This document shows, piece after piece, positions 33,901-45,900 of a stretch of 64,000 nt of DNA (position 1 is the first letter of the stretch; each line of letters begins with the position of its first letter). The notes beneath the pieces were generated by a model. The model ran no database searches and was not told the origin of the DNA. It worked only from the letters and a program-made list of their open reading frames with translations. The position numbers and the translations under genes are program-made. Source of the DNA: Gordius sp. MW1 (taxonomy: Eukaryota > Nematomorpha > Gordioida > Gordea > Gordiidae); the NCBI GenBank assembly GCA_964036665.1, contig OZ038533.1, positions 11,988,413-12,052,412 on the forward strand, read 5' to 3'.

Positions 33901-36900
33901 CCTACCATTGCTATTATGACTTTTTGGCCGTCCGCTGGCTGCTGACCAATGGAATAAAATGACCATTGGCCAAAATGTGATTCGAAAACTTTTTTTTCGT
34001 TTTTTTTGACTATTATGAATTTATATCCACTTTTACCGTGTCCTGGCTGCTGACCAATGGAAAAAAATGACCATTGGCCAAAATGTGATTCGAAAATTTT
34101 TTTTTCGTTTTTTTTACTCTTTGAATTTATATCCACTTTACCGTGTGCTGGCTGCTGACCAATGGAAAAAAATAACCATTGGCCAAAGTGAGCATCAAAA
34201 TTTTTTTTCCGTTTTTTTGGCTATCATTGACTTATAGAGTATCTGTTGGTACTGACCAATAGAGAAAAAGTGACCATTGGCCAAATTTTTGATTTTTTTA
34301 ATTAAAAATTGTTCAAATTCAACAAAAAATTTCTCCCAACAATTCTGCAAATTCTTAACATTGTGTTGTTTTATAATATAATGTTTGTTAGACCCATAAT
34401 CACTAAAGGCCTTAAAAACTAATGTAATACGCAACTAGATGCAAACACTAAATCTATTAACCCTTGCCTATATTACATTTTGCCTTTATTACATTTTGCC
34501 TATAATGGAAAATTTGTATAAATAATTAAGTAATCATTAGGCATTTAATACCCCCCTATAGGCATTTTTGCCCCTTCCCACCTTTCTCGCCCATAAATTG
34601 CATAGCAAATATGATACATTTATACGAAGTACAGATGAGTCGTCCCCCCTCCCTTCCCCTCTTCCCTTCCCTTCTCCCCCTTCACACGAGGGCCGAAGGC
34701 CCGAGTTATTTTTATTAATTATCCATCCTTCAATTAATTATTTTATTTAGACTAATATTTGGCTACGCTTTAAGGATTGTGACACGAATAGGGGTGTAGC
34801 CAGGGGGGGGGGGCAGGGAGGGGAGGCTGCCCTCCTCTAAATCCAAAAATTTTTTGAATTAATAAAAATTATAGCTAAATTTCAAAAGATCATTTTTCCC
34901 TCTTTAACTCATAATTACCCCTCTCTAATTGCAATGCTGGCTACGCCCATGCACCCGGAGATTCTAGTAGGATGCAAAACAAATTCAAACATTGTGAGAA
35001 TTCATCTTTCATATTAAAAAAACGAAGGAATTAGAGATGAAAAAATTTGTTGTTTAATTTTCGACTGTTATGTTATGACACACATTTGTTTTGTCAAAGA
35101 ATTTTATTAGCTAAAGTCCAAGCGTGCTATAGTGATTTTGAGCTTCAGCGGGCCTATACCCTTGCTTTTTATCAGCTGTTTACAAGATTATGGTATTATT
35201 AGCCTTGATTCGGACTGTCAAAAATCCGGCAAAAAATGCCCATAGCGAATTATTCCAAATAGTGTACGTTAATGTTTATAATTTAATGCCTAGAATTTAT
35301 TAACAAGTTTTTTTTTATAAAAATTCACATAAAACTGATTTTTATCTTAAAGTTATTATTCGAATTTAACTAGGATATTTCAATCTATAAACTGTAAAAA
35401 TCAACGAACCCTAGATAAAGCCCAAATTTCTAAGCAAAAATATAATATATATTTTGGATATAAATTACCATAGCAGTTTTGTAAATGGAAACGCAATTGG
35501 CGTTGTTTATTATCTTTGAACAAAGAATTTCACACTCTCTTTGAAGACCATCTAATAGAAAAAAATTTGAGGCTGCCATTAATTCCAAAATAAAGTTGAG
35601 ACTTTGATTCACAATCGAATCAATTTTGCCACTATATAAAAATTCCATGATAACCTAAATAAAACAAAAATAATGTAAATTACTGGGCAAAAAATCAACA
35701 TTTACCTTGAATATTGCGTATCTTATTTCAGGAATTTCTATAATATTTTGTGTGCCTTCAGCAAACTTGTTTGATAACATTGCCTTAAATCGCGGCGAAG
35801 AGTTGACTAAGATAATTTTGTGTCCATAAAAAATCTGACCCTCAACCAAAAATGAAATATCCGATAATTCGGAGCTATTGACATAGCAGGGGTCTACGTA
35901 AGATAAATAAGTAAATTATATATTTTTTTTATTATTATTAATATACTTTATTTTTAAATCATCTTAAATAAAATTAAATTTAATTATACATTATTATAAA
36001 TATCAGGAAAACATTCATATATCGCGATTGAATTGTATTTACAAATTCAAATGTTGAGCATTTTTAACGTCAACGATAATAATCAAACTCTTAGACTACT
36101 TACCAATTAGCGTTGAGCGTAACGATTGTGTGGTCCTAGTAATAGCAGGTATTATGTCCTCATTCGACTTAATTCCACTAGTATAACATGTCGAAATTAT
36201 GCGAGAAACTAAAATAAATGTTGAAGGTACGTCAGAATAACAGGATTTCGAGTCAACCCTATGTTTGTTGTATTTGTTATCATCCTGCAATAAAAAGCAA
36301 TCATATTTATAACTTTTTTATTTTAAATACACACTTAAAAATATGATATTAAGGTTTATTAAATCTAAATATCCAAACTCCCTAACATTTATTTGAATAA
36401 CAAAGGAATCGTAGACGATAAATGATTCTGAGTCTTAATTTAGTTTTAGCCTAATTATTCAAAATTTAATGGACAAACAAATAAATTTCTTGCTAATAAA
36501 TGTTACAAAACTATATAAAGTTAATAAATGTAATTGATTGCGCCTAGATATTATTTTGGGAAAATTATCTAACATTAAAAATTTGTTATATAAATTTTTT
36601 CACGACGCAATTGCGTTGAAATTATTAATTTTTTATAGGTTGAAGGACGTAGAGATTAAATTTTGTTTTAATCATTTGAGAAGGGAAAAATATAAATTGA
36701 CAGTCTGTAGTACCTTAATTAAGCTTAGTTCTTGGTAGTCAAGCGACGATTCATAGAATATGTCTAGTAAAATAGGCAAAGCGATCTCCATCAACTCTGG
36801 TATATTAACTTCTTCCAGTTTAATATTTGTAAAATCGGATAGAATACGAATTAAGAATTTTTCTGACAAGCATGGATCGTCATAAACATTCAAAAGGCAT

Positions 36901-39900
36901 TTAATCCAGATATGTAAATTCCATGGTATACCTAAACAACCATACAGTTTCAATAAAGTGTATATATTATTAAAAAGTATTTAATTACAAACCCAAATTT
37001 CTTAGTTCCATACAAATTTCTACGTGACCACTTTCAGCCGCGTGATACAATGCTTCCATCAGAACTCTGGCCTGGGCCTTGGTCAAATTACTAATATTAA
37101 CGTTTTTTGAATTTAACCCCATGATACAATTGGACTTTTTCAAAAATCCTTTGTTGTTTAAGTTGGGAGATTTATTGCTGCTGCTGCTGTATATTGAAGG
37201 TGAGGATGGGCCAGGGGGCATATAACCTTCTGCTAATATCTCTTCTAATGTTAGATAATCATTGGCATCTGCATCAGTATACACTGTGGACCTTTTCTAT
37301 AACAAATACAATATGAGTCGTCTTACGCATAAATTACCCAAAACATTTTTGGCTGAGAATGACGTCTACTTTTATCCTTCATATACATTGCAGTCAAATT
37401 CCCTAAAGATACAGGAATGGGAATTAAAGAATTTGATTCGGGCATGGAATAAACTTTTCTGTTGGCTTTTAAATCGACAGACACATTGTTATTAGGAGGA
37501 ATGATATCTAAATTTGCAGAATCGCCCTTGTTTACGCTTTTATCGTTGCTAGAATTCGATCCAGCTTGATTAAATTCTAGGTCAATTTCGCTAGTTTCTT
37601 TTTTAGAAGTTCCTTCATTACTGTATAAGGTACTATTAAAACCATTGCCGTTATTATTGCTGAATGTGGGAAATGTAAAAATTGAAGGAAGCACGTTTAA
37701 TTTAGAGAATATCATGGTCGCATTCACATCTTTAACTGATCCATTGTCGTTGCTAAGGTTCTTATCATAAAAATTTGGAGGGATGAGACTGTGAGAGTTT
37801 GTGGACCCTTGATTAGCCCCCGCAAGAAACATCGAGCAGCCTTCTGCTAATATTTCCTCCAACGACAGAATATCACGTGGTTTAGGGACCAAAGGTTGAG
37901 CCAGCAATTTTTTAAGCACATCTAATCTGCCATGTGATGCAGCTAAGATAAAAGGTGCATGGCTTCCCGCCCTTATTCCGCAACAGGTGGCACTATTAAT
38001 CCTGTGCCGATGAGGAAAATTGGAATAGCTGGTTGTTATTTCACATATCCCATGATTAGAACTTGCTCCAGACCTAAAATGCGGTGGAGATAAAAGATGT
38101 TCTTGACGTTGATGTAAGTTGCTGCTCGTTGAAAGAACGCTAAAGTATGAATTATAGCTGTTTAGGGATGAAGTATTTTGTAAATTATAGGGTGGAGATG
38201 TCGTAGTAATCATGGAAGCATTTCCTCCTCCTCCTTCAACTATGCCCAATAAGGGCGATGGAGATGGTGGTAGGCAGCAACTACTTCTATGGTTATAAGC
38301 GGTACAAAGGTATGGGTCCCCTCCTTTGGCTAGAATAAGGCTCACCATGCCTAGGTAACCTATACATCGAAACAAAATGTTAATACATTGATAGATTCTA
38401 AAATCCTTATGTCTTTAAGATGCATATTTGTTAGCAATTAATTTTTAACCTGCTGCTGAAGCTAATTGTAAGGGTGTTTCAGAAAAACATAACTCCTCCC
38501 CAAATTTGATACCTCCTTCAACATTAGCCCCATTTTCCAATAACAACTAATTTTCTAGTATTAAAAATGCATACTTATTATGGCATACCTCAACTACGTT
38601 ATAATGAGTAAACATAACAGCAAAAGATAGGGCAGTCCAGTGATATATTTCTGAATAATATCTCGGTAAAAATGGACAGCAATTGACTTCAGTAATTGAG
38701 ACCTATTGAAAAAAGTAAGTTTTTTATATAAAGGATAATAATTGAGACGCAACTGTAAACAAATACAATTATGATTAGATATTTTAATCATTTACATCTT
38801 GGTCAATATCGACTCCTAAAGAAAGGAGTGTTTTGATAATAGAAATATTCCCTTCAATGGTTGAATACATCAATGGTGATATGCTAAGCTAAAATACATA
38901 CATATTAATTAAAGGTTTGAAATATTGTTACCTACTTCTTTTATGATGCAAATAAATAATTATTCATTAAAAAAAATGTATTAGTGATTTATAACTAAAT
39001 TTTTGACATTTGCAGACGCCAAATATACGGCAAGTCATTTATTAATTAACATTATTTCACTACTCCGTCAATAACCATTTATTCGTAGAGGCCAAAAATA
39101 TATTTTATGACCACCGAACGTTTAGGTGCCTTAAACTGACATGTCATTTTTGATGATACATTATCAATAATCGAACGTTTTCTATAAAAAAATTTATTAA
39201 ACTTTTTAAAAATATTATTATGATGTTTTCACTTGAAGTATAAGAAAAAGCTTCAAATCACAATAATATACTTACAAAGAAACATTTTTCGACATTTTCT
39301 ATTTCACACTTAATAATGAACTAGGAGGCATAGGAGTGGCCGCTGACCCTCTAGGTGAATTTTTTTTTTAAATTTATTAAAACTACAAAAAATATTATCA
39401 CCCCCCCCCCTTAATCACGGTAACTTAAAAAAGTTACTAAAATTTACACACTCAATTGGTAAAGTCATTATAATGCTGCTTGCTCGCTGTTATGCTTCAT
39501 ACAAAGTTGCTCGAGACGATGTTTTGCTTTAATTACCCATACATAACATGGCCACATACCTCTTATTTAAAGTGGCTATTTTGTTTTTTAAATAAAGCTG
39601 CAAATTTTTTAATGTGCCCTCTAGCTCCCAAGGGAGGCCATATTGTTAATCCTACAGGGGCTAACTAGCAGAGACCAGATTGCCCGGTCCTGCCCGCTGC
39701 CCGAACAGGCCACGAGCAACTGTCCCAAATTTTTATTTTTGGGCGGGCCCGGACGGGCACGAAGAGAGGATTCGGGCAATTCGGGCTTAAAGAGATTTAG
39801 ATAGTGTATTATTTTGTTACTTTTTATTTGAGCATATGAAAATGCTACAAAAGTTAAGAAACTTGATTTCGCCATCCGTCCCCAAGTTATTTTTACAATT

Positions 39901-42900
39901 TTTGCCCAATCCCCTCTATTTCCATCATGTCCCTAGCTAGGTTTATGGAAATGATTGAAATATTTATTTTAAGTAGCCCTTTGATTGTTCGTAATTCACA
40001 CGTGCCGTTGTAATGATCTGAAACGTCGACATTTAAAAAACGACGACGCTCAGTTGAACATTCCTATTGGTTAATATGGCATAATAACGAGTTATATGCT
40101 ATATCACGTGATCTTCCTAAAAGCTCAATAGGTTAGTTTTGGCACAAAAACATGTATTTTTTTTGAAGACACTAAAATGACGACACAAGACTTTCAAAAT
40201 ATTTCAAATAATTACTATGCATAATTATCTAAATTATAAATTAAAATTTAGAGAATCACTAACAAACTATCAATTTAGCCATTTAAGTATATTATCAAAT
40301 CTTTTTTTTCACATGTATTTTATAAATTTAGGTTAAATCAAGAAAATTATGAATATCAGTTTAGTCAAGCTCAAGCATTTGTATTTTCATCTCTAGTTTT
40401 GTATAAAAATGCACATAATCATTTGAAGCTTATTAAAAAATCTTTTACTTTATTAGTCTAAGTTATAAACTTTACCTTAGTTTTAAGCTTATAGACAATA
40501 AAAATAATTAATAGGATAGGCTTATAAACATAAGATATAATGATCACTAGCTCAAGCTCAATGTATTCAAGTACTAACTCAGCTATTCCTTAGGTTATTA
40601 TAAATGTACCAAATACAAAATTGAGTTCATCAATTAGCCCTACCAAAAATACAATTAAAAGGATAGGCTTATAAACATAGATCAGATATAATGATCATTA
40701 GCTCAAGCTCAACAGACATCCCTTAGGTTATTATAAATATACCAAATACAAAATTGAGTTCATCAATTGGCCCTACCAAAATTACAATTAAAAGGATAGG
40801 CTTATAAACATAGATCAGATATAATGATCATTAGCTCAAGCTCAACAGATATCCCTTAGGTTATTATAAATATACCAAATACTAAATTGAGTTCATCAAT
40901 TAGCCCTATTAAAATTACAATTAAAAGGATAGGCTTATAAACATAGATCAGATATAATGATCATTAGCTTAAGCTCAACAGATATCCCTTAGGTTATTAT
41001 AAATGTACCAAATACAATATTGAGTTCATCAATTAGCTTTACAATTAAAAGGATAGGCTTATAAACATAGATCAGATATAATGATCATTAGCTAATGTAT
41101 TTAAATACTCACTCAAATATCCCTTAGGTTATTAAATGTACCAAATACAATATTGACTTTATAAATTATACCAGCCATTTAAAAGGAATTATAAACATAG
41201 ATCAATGATCATCAGCTCAAGCTCAAAAATACATATCAAAAGAAGTAAATGCAGAATGCTAAATATGAAAAATTTTAATTACAAATATGATAAATTTTAA
41301 TTAATGTTGTAAACCATGGTTGAATTATAATCAATATTTTTTGTGAATTTTATAGGTTAGTAACTAAAAACATCTGTTGATTGACGTTTGTCTTAGCCCA
41401 TAGAAATTTAATTTCAAATTTTAAGAAAAATTTTTGATTGGCATGTCGATTTTTTTGAGCGTCGTGGAAATGGATATTACACCGTCTATACATTGTACAA
41501 AATCATCACGTCCAAATTGATACAATGCCTGCAAGTGTTAAATTTTATTCTAATATCATTTAACAAATGGTTTAAAAAAGCTTCTCCAATTCGCTTTTAT
41601 TATTCCCTTATCATACGTCGCTATCGCTAAGCTACTACTTATTTTTAGAATAATAGATTTATATACCTTTCCTTTTTTACTTTAAGTTAAAAAAATTATC
41701 CATAAATTGCATTTAAATTCTATTGATAAATTATTGTTTTTTTATCAGAAAAAGTAAGTTTTAACAGAGCACAGATTCACTAATTAAACTAATTTTATTT
41801 ATTAAGAAGTTTATTTATAGGGTAGGGCAAACGGGTTAATCAAAAGGGGAGTATAATTTTGTTTATTGTAAGATTATTTATTAAATATGTATACTTTAAA
41901 CTTAAAAAATTGCTACATAAATATTTTCATGGACATCGGCATTCAATTAATATTTTGCTATTATTTGATTTTTAAACGTTCTAACATGTTTGTCCCAAAA
42001 TGCATTAGCAATTAACCTATTAAAATATTGTGACATAGGGCGGTTTAGCCAGTGCTATCTGGCCAAATTTTTTAGAAAGGCCAAATACTAACTTCTTTTG
42101 ACCTATTAGGATTAAAATTTAAGATTAAAAGTTTCATTTGAAAAAATCATTCGACTCATAAATAATATAGGAAATTAGATTTTATTTGTGATAATAAAAT
42201 ATTGCATATTTTTTTAATCAATATGTCATCAATTTAATGCTTATTTTTTAATAGTGGTTGAAAGAATTTGAGATCGCATAATTTCGGGCCTAACGGGCAA
42301 GGGCCGGGCAGTTCGGGCAGCTTTAATGTTTAGGGCGGGCCCGGGCGGACACCTAGAAGGATTTGGGCGGGCTCGGGCGGACAATAAAGTTAAAAAATTG
42401 AACAGGGCCGGGTTCGAGCATAAAATTCCAAACAAATCTGACCTCTGACTAGCATATTAATAATTTTTGCCCAAAATTTTATACTAGCTTGTAACTTATT
42501 TTTAGAAGCCAACCTCAGCGATGTTGGTTAAATCCTGCTGGTTAATCGACTTCGAACGTCCAAGTAAATCTTCATTTTTCAAATTAAATAGATTTATAGC
42601 CATGGGAACCAGATCAACGTTGTTAGTCGACAACATTTGAAAAGCGGATAATTTTCTGCAAATTGCTAAAGTGTGTTCATTATTCCCGTTTTCACCTTGA
42701 TGATGATGACTGTTAGTTGGATAAAATGCATGCGCTTTCAATTCCTCGTGTATACTAAAATTAACAATTTTCAATATATAAAAATAACTTTTTAATATTT
42801 ATAAAATATGTATGTTATGGCACAACAATTGTATAATTTTTACGAGCACAGGCCTAATTAAAAGGCATCTGACAAATAAGAATCTGGGACAGCAAGCGAT

Positions 42901-45900
42901 TTGTAAAAGGATTTAAGATCAAACAAACCGATAATCTCTTTATATATGCAACAAAAACTTCGTCTTTAAAACATCATCACATCAGGTATAATTAATAGCA
43001 TTACACAATAAAAAAATTAATTAACCTTAATATAGATGGAGGAGGGTAATTGTTGTTTGGCAGTAGAAGAGACACTGCCTGAAAAACATCTTCTGGCAAA
43101 ATACAATTCCCATCTCTATGTTCCGCGAACCCAGTTATTGTCATAATCCAATTGTATAAACTTGGTCTATAAACCAAAACATTTGGGGTCCTGATCAAAT
43201 CACACTCAATTTAAAAATCGTTAAAAAATATATAGGCAAATGTTTTAAATGTGAATAAAAAAAATTTATAATAAATATTTAATGGTTCTCATATTTAATT
43301 TAGTGTTTTTATTTATTATTTAAACACAATGTTATAAGCATAATTATTTTTAAAAAATCATTAGAAAATAGTGAGTATAAGCCATATTAAAATTTAGCGG
43401 ATTCGTAAGTAGACTTAACATTTTCCCTTGATCTTATAAACAAACAAAAATTTTGAATGCAAAATTAAACGCTTATAAAGGGTCATCATGCGCAGCCGCC
43501 TAAACCCGAGGCCAATGTTACACGATCCAAATTCTTGTACTGTATGAGCGATCTGACATTCCATTTTCTTATTCGATCCTAAAAATAACGAAGCGCCGAT
43601 TTGTGTTTTTCGCATTCGGAAAAACACAAATCGTGAGAAATAAACAAAATTTCTTATTCACGTTTTCATATTGTGATTTCGGTCTCGCAAGGGCAGGTTT
43701 TGTAGGGTTAGGGTTAGGTCTTTTTAGGTTCAAGATACATAATCACTTTCTTTGGATCGAATAAGAAAATGGAATGTCAGATCGCTTATACAGGACAAGA
43801 ATTTGGATCGTGTAACATTGGCCTAAACCCGACCCATGGGAAATGTAAAAAATATTCTCTAGGTACCCCGGGTCGGGCACATTCATAATGGAAATTATTT
43901 TTTTTAATACAGGTTATGGCAGTTTGTTATTTTATATTTAGCAAATCGGAGAGCAAGTCAAAAGTTAATCTCATTTCTACAAATAATTTCGATTTTATGA
44001 TAGCTATATTCTATAGACATATAGCTATAATTTCTTATCATTAAAGATTTACTCGTTTATAAGTAAACAATTAATATAAATAATATTCAAGCCATACTTT
44101 AGATGAAATGCATATTTTTTGGAATACCTTAGATTTGAAAAATTATTATGGTGACGACCAGCGTTTAAATGGTTAAGGCTATCAATGCCGATGAAGTCGC
44201 AGGAATGCTTTCGCTCAAATCTTTTGCCCTTGTTATCACTATCTTTAGCAATAAATTGGTCCGTCAGTGACGTAAGCCATCCTTTACAATTACACTTTGA
44301 GGAGTCATTATTGTTTTGAGATCCACTTGACAAGCTAACAAGATTTAGAGCAGATGTTTGAGGACAGCGAAAATAATGAAACAAAACGCGGCTGGCTTCT
44401 CTTGTCCAACTCAATGGTCCATTATGTAGGCACCGTGATATTGACAGGTCATTATAGCCATGCCTAGTAGGTAAACTGTGGCTATTGAAAGGCACACTTG
44501 CCTTATCAGCGATACTGTGATAATTTCTAGACGAAGTATCCCAAGGATACCCCTGATAATTATCTTCAAAATGTGTACTATCGTGTAATCGAGATTTGCG
44601 GTTAAAGGAACTTAAACGCAAGTTGATTTGATAATTTGGGTTTGTCCAAAGAAATTGTGATATCATGTGAATATGATTACCTAAAGATTAAATTAATAAA
44701 TATGGTAATTAAAAATAGCCCAAATAATTTATGTCACTTAAAGTTGCTTAACCCTCGAGAGTATTCGTGGGGTATTTTGGTACCCCACGCAAATTATAAA
44801 TTTAAATATAAAACGCATTTTAAGTCTAATGAATCTGGCCTTTTCAGTAGCTTAATATTTTATCAAGAACTAGGTTAGGTGAAAATTCATAGGTTTTGGC
44901 TTAATACTTTTAAAATATAGAAGCTTTTTGGCTCGTGGGGTTCTGTTATACCCCACAAATACTCTCACGTAAGTTTATTTCTATATGAAAAAATGTATGT
45001 ATTTTTTTATATGAAGATATCTTTTACAATTTGTGTTTTTAATACATTTTGAACATTCTTTTAATAAAAAATCACGTTTATTTTGATTTATTTTAAGGTA
45101 TATGATGTCAACAGGTAAAATGAGGGGAAGCTCTAAAATAACCAAAATAAAAATGGGGGTCCAGAAAATTGTTAATAAGTTTTGTAATGTTGATTATATT
45201 TATATCAAAATTTATACCATCAATCTTAAGACCTTCATAAACATATGTTCAAAATTTCAAAGGTTTTAAAGGAATGCTTTAAAAGTTATAAGAAGTTAAA
45301 AAGTGGGGTAGAGTTATACCCCACGAATACTCTCGCGTTCGTGATTTTTAGGAATACTCTCGAGGGTTAAAAGAAATTGATAAAAGGGTCAGGATTAGGC
45401 AACAAACAAAAGAAAATAAATGAATTTATGTTTATACTTGTTGTTTCAAAATCCAATGAACAAAATGTGTTACAAATTTCATTAATATTCGTGATGGATG
45501 TCATGTTTGTATTTGCTTTTTCCTTTAAATCTACCATCTCAGGCCCATTTATAAAATCATTAAATATTTCAGATTGCAAATTGGTTGGGGTATTATGCTT
45601 AAATTTGGCGACAGCCATATGGATAACTTTGCCGTTGGGTGTCAAGTGTCCCATTTCTTCCTTTCTTAACAAGTGTCTGTTGTCTATGGTATTAAAAATT
45701 AAGTTATATGTTAAACCAAAAAGGCAAAATTATATCTAAATTTACTTACAGCAGTCCATGGCTGATTGTAAGATCGATGCTACATTAAGGGGAACTTGAG
45801 GGTGACCTAGAAGCAAATTGACAAGAATAAATGTATCAGCTAAAATCAGCACATCTTGTAAACAGAGAGTATCCGTGTTCGACATAAATCGGTTGATCAA

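Noticed and set aside
31816-34434. Several overlapping open frames on both strands (also 51020-52042)
   Set aside because: They are translations of the same ~125-bp repeat unit in different frames, giving peptides such as NGHFFHRSGASGRPKSHNSN, with no protein family and no codon constraint.
40480-41235. Regular repeats considered as a CRISPR-like array
   Set aside because: Units are ~133 bp, contiguous and without unique spacers, in a eukaryotic intron. It is a minisatellite.
44636-44878. Plus-strand open frame at the piggyBac-type MITE edge
   Set aside because: It runs across the boundary between ABTB exon 4 (antisense), intron and the element terminus, so it cannot be one conserved gene.
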